Source of the DNA: Candidatus Streptomyces philanthi
GTDB taxonomy: Bacteria > Actinomycetota > Actinomycetes > Streptomycetales > Streptomycetaceae
Assembly: GCA_018114805.1 (NCBI GenBank)
Contig: CP073042.1
Span: 2,790,001 to 2,854,000, forward strand
Length of the DNA stretch: 64,000 bases
Reading direction: 5' to 3'
This document shows, piece by piece, positions 18,369-28,639 of this stretch. Positions within the stretch are counted from its first letter, which is position 1. Every line of letters starts with the position of its first letter. The notes under the pieces are model-generated. The model did not search any database and was not told the origin of the DNA. It was given only the letters and a program-made list of their open reading frames with translations. A program made the translations under genes and the position numbers.

Positions 18369-19541
18369 CTAGGCCGCCGGCGCGTCCGAGGGCGCCGGCG
18401 CCGCGCGGCCACCCGGGTGGCGGTGGCGCCAGACGCAGAAGACCGTGCTGGCCACCACCGCCCAGCCGGCCAGCACGAGGAACGGGAAGGCGTGCTGGTG
18501 GCCGCCGAAGTAGACCGCCGTGTGCTGGGCGTTCACCGACGCGCCGGGCGGCAGCCAGCGGCCGATGTGGCCCAGTACGGAGGGGAGCAGCGGCCAGGAG
18601 ACGGCGCCGCCCGACGACGGGTTGCCGAGCAGCACCATCAGCCCCCAGGTGGGCAACATCGCCCAGCGGCCGAAGAGGGTGTTGAACATCGTGAAGACCA
18701 TCCCCGACGCGAACAGCGTCAGGGCCAGGATCAGCCACGACTCCACGAACGGCAGGCGCAGCGCGTCCAGCGACCAGTCCACCACCGCCGCGATGGTGAA
18801 CCCGCCGAGCAGCGCGTACGCGGTGGTGAAGCCGATCCGCTCCGCTGGGTTCAGCGTGCGCGCGTGCACGCTGAGCTGGATCGCGCCAACGAAGCCGATG
18901 ATCACCGCGGCGAGCGAGATGTAGAAGATGGCCAGCCGGCGCGGGTCGCCCCGCTGGAACGGGTTGAGGTCCCGCACCGTCACCGGCACCCCCACCCGCG
19001 GCCCCGCCGTCGTGAAGATCTCCGCGACCGAGGCCCCGGAGGCGCCGGAGACGTCCAGCTCGACGCGGTCCCCGGTGCCGCCCGCCCGGTCGCCGACGGG
19101 CTGGTGCACGTACAGCACGGCGAACACCCGCTGCTCGTCCACGGCCCGCTTGGCCTGCGCGTACGTCGCGTACTCGCGCAGTTCGAGGGAGACGTCCAGG
19201 GCCTCTTCCATGCCGCGCACGAACGCCTTGCCGCGCGGGCTGTCACTCGCCCCGACCACCGCCGTCGGCACGTGGTGCGGGGTCGGGTTGGCCATCACGT
19301 ACGTGTACGAGCCGGCGAACAGGCCGGCGGCCGCCGCCAGGATGACCACCAGCACCGTGGCCGGGAAGAACGGCGAGTCCTTGAACACCGCCCACCGCGA
19401 GCGCCCGCCGGGCGCCCCGCGCGCCTGCGGGTGCGCGCCCGCCGGCGCGGCCGGTTTGGCGGCGGGGCGGCCCGGGACGTCGGTGGGGCGGCCCGGGTCG
19501 GGAGCGTCGTCCGGGACGGTCCGTTCACGCGGGTCGTCCAT
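18369..19541 (-). CDS. ABC-2/DUF3533-type membrane permease-like protein
   Basis: 390 residues. A Pro/Ala-rich cytoplasmic N terminus is followed by helix 1 (FFPATVLVVILAAAAGLFAG), a ~140-residue outside domain, and five or six further helices (AIFYISLAAVIIGFVGAIQL, GFTTAYALLGGFTIAAVVDW, SWLILALTLFASGMVFTMFN, GLMVLLGNPSSGG, FLVLAGWAVVAST). This layout is that of YhgE/Pip or ABC-2 permease halves. No ATPase gene adjoins, so transport is inferred only. Divergent from hrpA. Confidence 0.6.
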   Translation of the reverse strand: MDDPRERTVPDDAPDPGRPTDVPGRPAAKPAAPAGAHPQARGAPGGRSRWAVFKDSPFFPATVLVVILAAAAGLFAGSYTYVMANPTPHHVPTAVVGASDSPRGKAFVRGMEEALDVSLELREYATYAQAKRAVDEQRVFAVLYVHQPVGDRAGGTGDRVELDVSGASGASVAEIFTTAGPRVGVPVTVRDLNPFQRGDPRRLAIFYISLAAVIIGFVGAIQLSVHARTLNPAERIGFTTAYALLGGFTIAAVVDWSLDALRLPFVESWLILALTLFASGMVFTMFNTLFGRWAMLPTWGLMVLLGNPSSGGAVSWPLLPSVLGHIGRWLPPGASVNAQHTAVYFGGHQHAFPFLVLAGWAVVASTVFCVWRHRHPGGRAAPAPSDAPAA

Positions 19542-19777
19542 GACGTCACGCTAAGCCACCCATCGCGGACATTCCTCGCGAGTCACCCGTACGTTCCGTG
19601 GCGCGGGCCGCCACCGTCGGGGCGCGCCCGCCGCCCGGAAATCCCGCAGACGTCCGGGCGCTGGCCCCGGGGCAGGGTCGTGTTCCGGGCGCGAGCGGCC
19701 GTTCCTCGCCCCGGCGCGGGCGCCCGGGCACAAATGGTTCGCCAGCTCTTTCGGCGAGGTGAGATCCTTGGCGGCGT

Positions 19778-22700
19778 ATGTCCACTCAGCCTGCCCCCGC
19801 CCTGCCCGCCCTGCTGGAGCGGCTTCCCGAGCTGATGCTGCGCGACGCGCAGCGGCTGGGGCGCCGACTAGACAGTGCGCGCCGGATTCGTCAGCCCGAG
19901 GCCCGCGCGGCCGTGCTCGCCGAGATCGCCGGCCAGATCGAGCAGGCCGAACGGCGGGTGGCCCACCGTCGCGCCGCCGTCCCGAAGATCACCTATCCCG
20001 AGTCGCTGCCGGTCAGCCAGAAGAAGGACGACATCCTGGCAGCCATCCGCGACCACCAGGTGGTGATCGTCGCGGGCGAGACCGGCTCCGGGAAGACCAC
20101 CCAGATCCCCAAGATCTGCATGGAGCTGGACCGCGGCGTGCGCGGGCTCATCGGGCACACCCAGCCGCGCCGGATCGCGGCCCGTACGGTGGCCGAGCGG
20201 ATCGCCGCCGAGCTGGGCACCCAGCTCGGCGAGACGATCGGCTGGAAGGTGCGGTTCACCGACCAGGTCGGCCCGGACACGCTGGTCAAGCTGATGACGG
20301 ACGGCATCCTGCTGGCCGAGATCCAGACCGACCGCGAGCTGCGCCAGTACGACACGATCATCATCGACGAGGCGCACGAGCGCAGCCTCAACATCGACTT
20401 CATCCTCGGCTACCTGGCGCAGTTGCTGCCCCGCCGCCCCGAGCTGAAGGTCGTCGTCACCTCGGCGACCATCGACCCGGAGCGGTTCGCCCGCCACTTC
20501 GCGGCCTTCGCCACGGTCGGCGACGGCGCGGCGGGCGTGGGTGGCGGCCGGGACGCGTGCGGCGGCGGCCGGCCCCAGCGCGGCGCGAGCCGGCGCACGC
20601 GGGACGGCGCGCCCAGCACCCCGGACCAGCCCAGTACCCCGAGCGCGCCCGCCGCCCTCGGGACCGCCGCCGAGCCGGCCGGCGCCCCGATCATCGAGGT
20701 CAGCGGGCGTACGTACCCGGTCGAGGTGCGCTACCGGCCGCTCCTCGAAGAGGGCGGCCAGGACGGCGACCGCGACCAGGTGACTGCCATCTGCGACGCG
20801 GTGGACGAGCTGCAGCGCGAGGGCGAGGGCGACATCCTCGTCTTCCTCTCCGGCGAGCGGGAGATCCGCGACACGGCCGACGCGCTGGAGAAGAAGAAGC
20901 TGCGCGGCACCGAGATCCTGCCGCTGTACGCGCGCCTCTCGCACGCCGAGCAGCACCGGGTCTTCCAGCGCCACACCGGCCACCGCGTGGTGCTCGCCAC
21001 CAACGTGGCGGAGACATCGCTCACCGTCCCCGGCATCCGGTACGTGATCGACCCCGGCACCGCCCGCATCTCGCGCTACAGCCACCGCACCAAGGTGCAG
21101 CGGCTGCCCATCGAGCCGATCTCGCAGGCCAGCGCCAACCAGCGCAAGGGCCGCTGCGGCCGTACCAGGGACGGCATCTGCATCCGGCTGTACTCCGAGG
21201 ACGACTTCCTCACCCGCCCCGAGTTCACCGACGCGGAGATCCTGCGGACCAACCTCGCCTCGGTGATCCTGCAGATGACGGCAGCCGGGCTCGGCGACAT
21301 CGAGCGCTTCCCCTTCATCGACCCGCCGGACCGGCGCAACATCAAGGACGGCATCGACCTGCTGCACGAGCTGGGCGCCATCGAGCCCCAGCGGCAGCCC
21401 GCCGACCAGAGCGGCGCTGACCAGACCGGCGACCAGGCCGCCGAGCAGCTCACCGAGCAGGGCGCGCCGGGCGGCGGCGAGGAGCCGGGTGACGCCCATG
21501 GTGACCGGGGCGGCGACCGTACGGACCGGCGCGGCGGCAAGGGACGGGGCGGCGAGCACGGCCCGGGCCGCAAGGGCCGGGGCCAGCAACTGACCCCGCT
21601 GGGACGCAAGCTGGCCCAGTTCCCGGCCGACCCGCGCCTCGCGCGCATGATCCTGGCCGCCGACCGCAACGGCTGCGCGCGCGAGGTGATCATCATCGCC
21701 GCCGCGCTGTTCATCCAGGACCCGCGCGAGCGCCCCGCCGACAAGCAGGCCCAGACCGACCAGCAGCACGCCCGCTTCAAGGACGAGACCAGCGACTTCC
21801 TGGCCCTGCTCAACCTCTGGCGGTACGTCCGCGAGCAGCAGAAGGCGCTGTCCTCCTCCGCCTTCCGCCGGATGTGCCGCTCGGAGTTCCTGAACTACCT
21901 GCGCATACGCGAGTGGCAGGACATCTACAGCCAGTTGCGTACGGTGGCCAAGTCCATGGGCATCGAGGTGTCCGCCGCGGACACCGAGATCCCCGCCGAC
22001 CAGGTGCACCAGTCGCTGCTGGCGGGGCTGCTCTCGCACATCGGGCTCAAGGAGATCGCCGAGGACGCGGCCAAGGGCTCCGACAAGCCCCGTGGCAAGG
22101 GGGACTACCTGGGGGCGCGCAACGTCAAGTTCGCCGTCTTCCCCGGCTCCGCGCTGTTCAAGAAGCCGCCACGGTGGATCATGTCGGCCGAGCTGGTGGA
22201 GACCTCGCGGCTGTGGGCGCGGGTCAACGCCAGGATCGAGCCGGAGTGGGTCGAGCCGCTCGCCCAGCACCTGGTCAAGCGCACCTACAGCGAACCGCAC
22301 TGGGAGCAGAAGCAGGCCGCGGTCATGGCGTACGAGCGGGTGACGCTGTACGGCGTGCCGATCGTCGCCCAGCGCAAGGTCAACTACGGCAGGATCGACC
22401 CGATCACCAGCCGTGACCTGTTCATCCGCAACGCCCTGGTCGAGGGCGACTGGCGCACCCACCACCAGTTCTTCCACGACAACCGCAAGCTGCTCGGCGA
22501 GGTCGAGGAGTTGGAGCACCGGGCCCGCCGTCGCGACATCCTGATCGACGACGAGACCCTCTTCGACTTCTACGACCAGCGCGTCCCCGAACACGTCGTC
22601 TCGGGCGCGGACTTCGACTCCTGGTGGAAGCACAAACGCCGGGACGAGCCGGAGTTGCTCAGCTTCGAGAAGTCGATGCTCATCAACGAGCGGGCGCAGG

Positions 22701-24136
22701 GCATCTCCAAAGACGCCTACCCCGACACCTGGTGGCAGGGCCGGCTGAAGTTCCGGGTGACCTACCAGTTCGAGCCGGGCGCGGACGCGGACGGCGTGAA
22801 CGTGCACATCCCGCTCCAGGTGCTCAACCAGGTCGAGGACCAGGGCTTCGACTGGCAGATCCCGGGCCTGCGCCAGGACCTGGTGACGGAGCTGATCCGC
22901 TCGCTGCCCAAGCCCATCCGCCGCAACTACGTACCGGCCCCCGACTACGCCCGGCGCTTCCTGGAACGGGTCAACCCGACGGCGGCGGTGCGCAGCGGCG
23001 CCGAGCCGCAGGGCCCGCTCACGGCGGCGCTCGGCCGGGAGCTGCAGCGCATGGTGGGCGTGACGATCACCCCCGACGACTGGGACCTCACCAAGATCCC
23101 CGACCACCTGAAGATCACCTTCCGGGTGGTGGACGAGCGGCGCCGCAAGCTCGCCGAGGACAAGGACCTGGTCGCCCTCAAGGCGTCCCTCCAGCCCAGG
23201 ACGCAGGGCGCGATCACCAAGGTGTTCGCCACCTCGAAGGAGAGCGCGGGCATCGAGCAGCGCTCGGGGCTCACCTCCTGGACGATCGGCGCCCTGCCGC
23301 GCATCTTCGAGACCCGGGGCGGCGGCCAGCCCGTCAAAGCGTACCCGGCGCTGGTGGACGAGGGCGCCTCGGTGACGGTCCGCCTCTTCGACACCGAGGC
23401 GGAGCAGGAGCGCGCGATGTGGGCGGGCACCCGTCGGCTGATCCTGCTCAACCTGCCGTCAAATCCGGCCAAGTTCGCGCAGGGCAAGCTCGACAACGGG
23501 GCCAAGTTGGCGCTGTCCCGCTCCCCGCACGGCAGCGTGCAGGCCCTGTTCGACGACTGCGTCGCGGCGGCCACCGACCGGCTGATCGCGGCGCGAGGCG
23601 GCCCGGCGTGGGACGAGGAGTCCTTCCGCAAGCTCTTCGGTCACGTCCGCGCGGACGTGACCGACGTGACGATGGACACCGTCCGCAAGGTCCGCGAGGT
23701 GCTGGCCGCCTGGCAGGCGTGCGAGCGCCGGCTGAAGGCCACCACGAGCGTGGTGCTCGCGCCGTCGCTGGCCGACGTCAGGGAGCAGCTCGCCGCGTTG
23801 ATCAAGCCGGGCTTCGTCACCGAGCACGGCATACGGCGACTGCCCGACCTGATGCGCTACCTGGTGGCCGTCGACCGCCGCCTCCAGCAACTGCCGCACC
23901 ACGCCGAGCGGGACCGCGCCCGGATGGCGAAGGTGCACGACATGCGCGACGAGTACCTGTGGCTGCTGGAACAGCTTGAGCTCAAGCACCCGGGCCGGCC
24001 CGTGCCACGGGAGGCGCTGGAGATCCGCTGGATGATCGAGGAGCTGCGGGTCAGCTACTTCGCCCACGCCCTGGGCACGGCGTACCCGATCTCCGACAAG
24101 CGGATCGTGAAGGCCGTGGACGCCGCCGCGCCGTAG
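19778..24136 (+). CDS. hrpA: ATP-dependent RNA helicase HrpA
   Basis: 1452 residues, a little longer than usual. DEAH-box core: GETGSGKT (100-107), QPRRIAARTVAERIA, IIIDEAHERSLN, VTSATIDPERFARHF, VFLSGEREIRDTAD, VLATNVAETSLTVPGIRYVID, QRKGRCGRT. HA2/OB-fold and the long HrpA-specific C-terminal half (DUF3418-type) follow to WMIEELRVSYFAHALGTAYPIS. Two low-complexity insertions sit at ~20530-20690 (inside the core) and ~21400-21590. HrpA resolves stalled ribosomes and processes mRNA in E. coli; the same RNA role is inferred. The frame is intact over 4.3 kb. Confidence 0.95.
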   Translation: MSTQPAPALPALLERLPELMLRDAQRLGRRLDSARRIRQPEARAAVLAEIAGQIEQAERRVAHRRAAVPKITYPESLPVSQKKDDILAAIRDHQVVIVAGETGSGKTTQIPKICMELDRGVRGLIGHTQPRRIAARTVAERIAAELGTQLGETIGWKVRFTDQVGPDTLVKLMTDGILLAEIQTDRELRQYDTIIIDEAHERSLNIDFILGYLAQLLPRRPELKVVVTSATIDPERFARHFAAFATVGDGAAGVGGGRDACGGGRPQRGASRRTRDGAPSTPDQPSTPSAPAALGTAAEPAGAPIIEVSGRTYPVEVRYRPLLEEGGQDGDRDQVTAICDAVDELQREGEGDILVFLSGEREIRDTADALEKKKLRGTEILPLYARLSHAEQHRVFQRHTGHRVVLATNVAETSLTVPGIRYVIDPGTARISRYSHRTKVQRLPIEPISQASANQRKGRCGRTRDGICIRLYSEDDFLTRPEFTDAEILRTNLASVILQMTAAGLGDIERFPFIDPPDRRNIKDGIDLLHELGAIEPQRQPADQSGADQTGDQAAEQLTEQGAPGGGEEPGDAHGDRGGDRTDRRGGKGRGGEHGPGRKGRGQQLTPLGRKLAQFPADPRLARMILAADRNGCAREVIIIAAALFIQDPRERPADKQAQTDQQHARFKDETSDFLALLNLWRYVREQQKALSSSAFRRMCRSEFLNYLRIREWQDIYSQLRTVAKSMGIEVSAADTEIPADQVHQSLLAGLLSHIGLKEIAEDAAKGSDKPRGKGDYLGARNVKFAVFPGSALFKKPPRWIMSAELVETSRLWARVNARIEPEWVEPLAQHLVKRTYSEPHWEQKQAAVMAYERVTLYGVPIVAQRKVNYGRIDPITSRDLFIRNALVEGDWRTHHQFFHDNRKLLGEVEELEHRARRRDILIDDETLFDFYDQRVPEHVVSGADFDSWWKHKRRDEPELLSFEKSMLINERAQGISKDAYPDTWWQGRLKFRVTYQFEPGADADGVNVHIPLQVLNQVEDQGFDWQIPGLRQDLVTELIRSLPKPIRRNYVPAPDYARRFLERVNPTAAVRSGAEPQGPLTAALGRELQRMVGVTITPDDWDLTKIPDHLKITFRVVDERRRKLAEDKDLVALKASLQPRTQGAITKVFATSKESAGIEQRSGLTSWTIGALPRIFETRGGGQPVKAYPALVDEGASVTVRLFDTEAEQERAMWAGTRRLILLNLPSNPAKFAQGKLDNGAKLALSRSPHGSVQALFDDCVAAATDRLIAARGGPAWDEESFRKLFGHVRADVTDVTMDTVRKVREVLAAWQACERRLKATTSVVLAPSLADVREQLAALIKPGFVTEHGIRRLPDLMRYLVAVDRRLQQLPHHAERDRARMAKVHDMRDEYLWLLEQLELKHPGRPVPREALEIRWMIEELRVSYFAHALGTAYPISDKRIVKAVDAAAP

Positions 24137-24165
24137 CCTCGCGGTCCGAGGAGCCGCCGCGCGGA

Positions 24166-24210
24166 GAACCGCCTCCCGGGGCCGCGCGGGGGCGGCCGGG
24201 AGCGCGGTTC
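24166..24210 (+). terminator. Terminator of hrpA
   Basis: Long hairpin: GAACCGC then CTCCCGG pair with CCGGGAG then GCGGTTC (one bulged base), 30 bases after the hrpA stop. Confidence 0.65.
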
Positions 24211-24280
24211 GACCCCACCCCCTGACCTGCTGTACAGTCTCTTCTCGCAGCCGGACAAGCACAACACTGCGCGAAAGCTT

Positions 24281-24355
24281 GGTCCTGTGGAGCAGTTTGG
24301 AGTGCTCGCCACCCTGTCAAGGTGGAGGCCGCGTGTTCAAATCCCGTCAGGACCG
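24281..24355 (+). tRNA. tRNA-Asp (anticodon GTC), second copy with a T-stem mismatch
   Basis: Differs from the copy at 17001 by one base: G to T in the 5' T stem (GCGTG opposite CCCGT), which creates a T-C mismatch in an otherwise perfect stem. Anticodon loop CTGTCAA is unchanged. Either a weakened second copy or a base-call error. Confidence 0.85.
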
Positions 24356-24851
24356 TGTAAACGATGAGGCTCGCACACCGAGGGTGCGGGCATCGTCGCG
24401 GTTTCCACCCATCCTGTACGCCCGCCGTACGCCCCTGCCCGCTCGTTCGGCGCGGGTGCCCGTCCCGTACGTGCCGGGCCCCTCCCGTACGCGCCGGCCC
24501 GGGCCCGGCCCCCGGTCTCGCGCCCGGGGAACAGCAGGGCCGGGGGCCAGGCTAGTCAGCGCCCGCGAGCGGGCCGACGCGCCCGTGGCGGCCAGCCGGC
24601 CCCTGGCGTCGGCCGCGCGGGCGCGGGGCAACAAGCCTGACAGGCGACCCGGCGGGTGCCCCGAAAGCCTCGCCGGGGCCTTTCTCAAACGTTCCTGCCT
24701 GCGTTTCGGCAGTTCCGACGAGGCGCCGACGCCGCGCCCCGGCCGACCGGAACGGGTCGGCCCGCATGTGTTACCCCCCGGTGCGTCTTGACTGGGGCAC
24801 GCGCCGGCGGTACCAAGCCAGGAAGGCCGTGGGGGCCGGGAGGTACGCAAT
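24356..24851. other. Intergenic, no gene supported
   Basis: About 500 bases between tRNA-Asp and the DUF6274 gene. A weak hairpin (CGATG ... CATCG with inner CGCAC/GTGCG) at 24361-24394 could end the tRNA transcript. The ribosome site GGGAGGT of the next gene is at 24838. Confidence 0.5.
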
Positions 24852-25109
24852 ATGGCGACGTCGGCGAAGCACGAGACGAGGGCGTTGCTGCGGGCCCATC
24901 TATCCGCGGCATCCGGTTACCGACATCTGACCCGGCACCGCCCGGTCTGCCACCGCCTGCTGCGGCTGGCCCTGGAGCAGCCGGGGGCAGCCCGACGCGG
25001 TGGCGGCACGCGGCGGCGTGGGGTTCGCCCGGGCGCCGAGTCGGCCACCGGGGCCGGCCGGGCGGCGCGGCAGACGCAGAAAGGGGACGAAAGTCCTCCG
25101 GAGCGGTGA
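24852..25109 (+). CDS. DUF6274 family small protein
   Basis: 85 residues, ATG after GGGAGGT. The conserved first half reads ETRALLRAHLSAASGYRHLT, then RHRPVCHRLLRLALE, with a lone Cys-His pair. The Arg/Gly-rich second half is poorly conserved in general. It sits between hrpA and bldC, where I recall DUF6274 in other Streptomyces. Function unknown. Confidence 0.75.
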   Translation: MATSAKHETRALLRAHLSAASGYRHLTRHRPVCHRLLRLALEQPGAARRGGGTRRRGVRPGAESATGAGRAARQTQKGDESPPER

Positions 25110-25650
25110 CCAACGGCGCTGTGTACACCGCGTGTCCGGTGACAGGGTGGAGGCGTCCGGATACGGGGATCGATTATCGCACTTGAGGCATAGCAGACAA
25201 GTGCGGCGGCCTGTGATGGGAGTCACCGAAAGAGTTTCCATGGCGGGGGAACTCACGCCCCGCTTACGCCCTCTAAATTTAATATGTGCCATTGCACCCG
25301 GGACTGGCCGCGACCGGATCATCGACGCGAGCCCGGGTCACCGGACCGGTTCGCCCGCCTTCCCGCCACGGCAGAGACGGCTCCGCACCCCCCGGGTCCT
25401 CGCGATCGGACAGCCCACCGCCCGGTGCTGGCCGGCGCGAGGGCGGCCGGGACGGGGCGCCCCGAGGGGGCCCGGACGAAGGTGTCCGGGCATAAAAAAG
25501 ACCGCGCTGGACCCGGCGGAGTCCAGCACGATCGACGACGCACCCAAGTCAAGCGGGCGTGGCGCCTGTTGGGGCAGACGCCGGTCGTGTGGAGCGAAAC
25601 GGGCGAGGACCGGATTGGGGGACCCGGAAATGCCCAGTTATGCGGTTGTT
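25110..25650. other. Convergent intergenic region with two hairpins
   Basis: No gene supported. An 8-base perfect hairpin (CGCACTTG / CAAGTGCG) lies at 25178-25205 and a second (GAGTTTCC / GGGAACTC, one G-T pair) at about 25230-25253. Either could terminate the DUF6274 transcript. An AT-rich patch follows at about 25273-25286, rare in this genome. Confidence 0.5.
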
Positions 25651-25857
25651 TCAGGCTTCGCTGCGCTGCTGCGGAATGCCCGCCAGAAGTGCACGGACCT
25701 CCGCTTCGCGGTAGCGCCGGTGCCCTCCGAGCGTGCGGATGGACGTGAGCTTGCCTGCCTTGGCCCACCGTGTGACCGTCTTCGGGTCCACGCGGAACAT
25801 CGTGGCAACCTCAGCCGGGGTCAGCAGCGGCTCGGCATCAGGGGTGCGAGCGGTCAT
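25651..25857 (-). CDS. bldC: BldC, MerR-like developmental DNA-binding protein
   Basis: 68 residues, essentially one winged helix-turn-helix: LLTPAEVATMFRVDPKTVTR, WAKAGKLTSIRTLGGHRRY. Length and sequence match BldC of Streptomyces, which binds DNA cooperatively as head-to-tail multimers and holds back entry into development. The start ATG has GGAGG eight bases upstream. The neighbours (an unnamed conserved gene and vdh on the far side, hrpA on the near side) match the usual bldC context. Confidence 0.97.
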   Translation of the reverse strand: MTARTPDAEPLLTPAEVATMFRVDPKTVTRWAKAGKLTSIRTLGGHRRYREAEVRALLAGIPQQRSEA

Positions 25858-26412
25858 GAGCGGCCTCCTCGGGAGAACCGAACCATCACGGTTCTTTCCT
25901 CTAAATTCTGCACCTTGACCCGCGTTGCCCGAAATGGCGGACGCGGGCCGAGTCGGTTATAGGACGAACGGCTTGTCCTCGGCACTACAACTACAGCATC
26001 TGTCCAGCCACGTCGGCCAAACCGATGGAATTGCCCTCTCAGGTGTTCAACCTCGACGGAAGCCGATGGACTATGCCATAGCGGACAGTCACGCCGCCGT
26101 GACGATCAGTGACAGAAGGACCACGCGTCACCAGACCCACCAAGGAGCGCAATACCGATACATCCGCCCTTAGTTGGACGGAAGGAGCCCTTCATGGACT
26201 CCTTGTCCTATTTTGACACGAGGATGGGGGATGGCCGCAAGGCCCGAACTCAGTGCCTTAGATCACGGTTGAGGCAATCGCCCGGATCGGGATCTACGTC
26301 CCGATCCGCCCGCGCCCACGCCCGTCCCCTGGTGGCAGCGCTCCCAGCTTGACCTCGCGGCGCCACGCGCAACACCCCGTAACGGCTCTAAACCGCTGTC
26401 TGTGACGTTACT
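25858..26412. other. Upstream region of bldC
   Basis: 555 bases without a supported gene, downstream of the 26413 gene and upstream of bldC. An imperfect hairpin (AAGGAG ... CTCCTT) at about 26181-26203 may end the upstream transcript. The long leader is compatible with complex bldC regulation, but I cannot assign promoter elements. Confidence 0.5.
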
Positions 26413-27249
26413 TCAGCTAGATCGTTGCCGATCCCGTACAGAGCTCCAACGGTCCGTCAGGCGCTCGTACGCGACCCCAGCCCGCGCGCCGTCGCCCGCG
26501 CGCAGCGCCGCCAGGCCCTCCACGACGTCCGCCGCGGAGTGGTCGTCGGCCAACTCCCCCTCGGGCAGCGCGTGCACCAGGCCGCCGTAGTCCAACTCCA
26601 CGAGCGAGCGCGGGTGGAACTCCTCCAGCCAGCGGCCCACGTCCACCAGGCCGTCGATCAGCGGGCCCTCGTCCAGCGCCTCCTTGAGCGCCTTGAGGCC
26701 GCGCGCCACGCGGCGCCTGGCCTCGACCATGGGCGTGCGGTACCGCAGCACGAGGCCGTCCTCGCCCTTGGTGTACTCCCGCTCCGCGTCGGCGAACAGG
26801 ACGAACCAGCGCACCGGCACGTGCCAGGTCGCGCTGCGGATCCACGGCCGGGCGTCCGGATTGCGCTCCGACCAGCGCTCGAAATCGGCCACCGCCTGCC
26901 GGCGCACCACCGGCGGCAGCACGGCGTCCAGCAGCGGCCCCGGCAGCCGCTGGGAGACCTCCTCCAGCGCCAGCCAGCCGCGCAGCCGGGTGCGCCAGGG
27001 GCAGACGCAGGTGACGCCGTCCACCGTGGCCACGAACGCGTCGTCGCTCTCGTGCACCGGGACCGGCACCGGCGGCACCGGGAGCAGGTTCGCCAGCGAC
27101 CGGCGCAACTCGTCCTGCACGCTGGGCGTGCGCTCGCGGCAGGCGTACTCCGCCCAGTGGCTCCGCTCCGGCTCCGGAAAAGCGGCCAACGGCTCATAGA
27201 CCCGCAGGTAGGCCGCATACGGGACAACAACCGAAGACGCCAAGGTCAC
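26413..27249 (-). CDS. Conserved Streptomyces protein of unknown function
   Basis: 278 residues, soluble, no signal peptide. Features: PYAAYLRVYEPLAAFPEPER near the start, a Cys pair in GVTCVCPW, WHVPVRWFVLFADAEREY, and the acidic region VGRWLEEFHPRSLVELDYGG. I recall the same gene between vdh and bldC in Streptomyces but no assigned role. Divergent from vdh with about 200 bases between. Confidence 0.8.
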   Translation of the reverse strand: MTLASSVVVPYAAYLRVYEPLAAFPEPERSHWAEYACRERTPSVQDELRRSLANLLPVPPVPVPVHESDDAFVATVDGVTCVCPWRTRLRGWLALEEVSQRLPGPLLDAVLPPVVRRQAVADFERWSERNPDARPWIRSATWHVPVRWFVLFADAEREYTKGEDGLVLRYRTPMVEARRRVARGLKALKEALDEGPLIDGLVDVGRWLEEFHPRSLVELDYGGLVHALPEGELADDHSAADVVEGLAALRAGDGARAGVAYERLTDRWSSVRDRQRSS

Positions 27250-27455
27250 ACCCGCTCCCTCATGGCCGGAGTTCGTCGCCGGGCAGCGCCGTACCGCGTC
27301 TCCCGGTCACTCGCATCGTCCCACGCCCATCGTCCCCGGGTGAGTGATCCTCCGCACTGTGCTCAACCTCTGGCGCCCCAGGTCTTACGCTCTTGCCGAC
27401 CGGCCCTCCCCCACCCCCTGGAGGGCATCCACCGCGACATATGGGAGTCACCACC

Positions 27456-28559
27456 GTGACTGACGTACGTCATACCGTCAGCGTCGACGGCCCGACCGTG
27501 CGTGCGAGCGATCCGCTCTCCGTGCTCTTCCAGTCGGAACAGGGCGGCCACGAGCAAGTCGTGCTCTGCCAGGACCGCGAGTCCGGCCTCAAGGCCGTGA
27601 TCGCCATCCACTCCACCGCCCTGGGCCCGGCCCTCGGCGGCACCCGATTCCACGCCTACGCCTCCGATGAGGAAGCCGTCCTGGACGCGCTCAACCTCGC
27701 CCGCGGCATGTCGTACAAGAACGCCCTCGCCGGGCTCGACCACGGTGGCGGCAAGGCCGTGATCATCGGCGACCCGGCCAGCGTCGAGCAGGGCGGCGTC
27801 AAGAGCGAGGAACTGCTGCTCGCCTACGGTCGCTTCGTGGCCTCGCTCGGCGGTCGCTACGTGACCGACATGGACGTGGTGGCCCGCGAGAACCGCTGGA
27901 CCACCGGCCGCTCCCCAGAGAACGGCGGCGCCGGCGACTCCTCGGTGCTCACCTCCTTCGGCGTCTTCCAGGGCATGCGCGCCTCGGCCCAGCACCTGTG
28001 GGGCGAGCCCACGCTGCGCGGTCGCCGGGTCGGCGTCGCCGGCGTCGGCAAGGTGGGGCACCACCTGGTGGCGCACCTGATCGAGGACGGCGCCGACGTG
28101 GTGGTCACCGACGTTCTGGACGCTTCCATCGACCGGGTACGGGAACGGTTCCCGCAGGTCACGGTCGCGGACAGCACCAGCGACATGATCACGGGCCCGC
28201 TCGACGTGTACGCCCCGTGCGCGCTCGGCGGCGCCCTCGACGACGTCAGCGTGCCGGCCCTGACCGCCAAGGTGGTCTGCGGCGCGGCCAACAACCAGCT
28301 CGCCCACCCCAGGATCGAGAAGGACCTCGCCGACCGCGGCATCCTGTACGCGCCCGACTACGTGGTGAACGCCGGTGGCGTGATCCAGGTCGCCAACGAG
28401 CTGCACGGTTTCGACTTCGACCGGGCCAAGGCCAAGGCGACCAAGATCTACGACACGACGCTGGCCATCTTCGAACGGGCCAGCTCCGAGGGCATTCCGC
28501 CGGCCGAGGGGGCCGACCGGATCGCCGAACAGCGGATGGCCGAGGCCCGCCGCGGCTGA
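27456..28559 (+). CDS. vdh: Valine (branched-chain amino acid) dehydrogenase with an internal deletion
   Basis: 367 residues from GTG 27456 (GGGAG eight bases upstream; ATG 27441 would add five). NAD-dependent oxidative deamination of valine and leucine, feeding branched acyl-CoA for fatty acids and polyketides. Catalytic-Lys blocks [18 protein letters not shown] and [11 protein letters not shown] are present, as is the dinucleotide fold [14 protein letters not shown]. After SLGGRYVT the sequence jumps to [11 protein letters not shown]: about nine residues normally seen here (of the type ACDVGTYVA), including the Asp that is catalytic in leucine dehydrogenase, are missing in frame. Activity is therefore doubtful. 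Confidence 0.9.
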   Translation: MTDVRHTVSVDGPTVRASDPLSVLFQSEQGGHEQVVLCQDRESGLKAVIAIHSTALGPALGGTRFHAYASDEEAVLDALNLARGMSYKNALAGLDHGGGKAVIIGDPASVEQGGVKSEELLLAYGRFVASLGGRYVTDMDVVARENRWTTGRSPENGGAGDSSVLTSFGVFQGMRASAQHLWGEPTLRGRRVGVAGVGKVGHHLVAHLIEDGADVVVTDVLDASIDRVRERFPQVTVADSTSDMITGPLDVYAPCALGGALDDVSVPALTAKVVCGAANNQLAHPRIEKDLADRGILYAPDYVVNAGGVIQVANELHGFDFDRAKAKATKIYDTTLAIFERASSEGIPPAEGADRIAEQRMAEARRG

Positions 28560-28639
28560 CCCCCCTGCGGGGCCCACGCCCCGCCGGACGCGCCCGCGCG
28601 GAAGTGACCTCACCGAGGCGACCGCGCGGCAGCGACCTC

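Noticed and set aside
19868..23107. 1079-residue open frame antisense to hrpA
   Set aside because: Shadow of a long GC-rich gene; composition is that of a third-position mirror and there is no domain.
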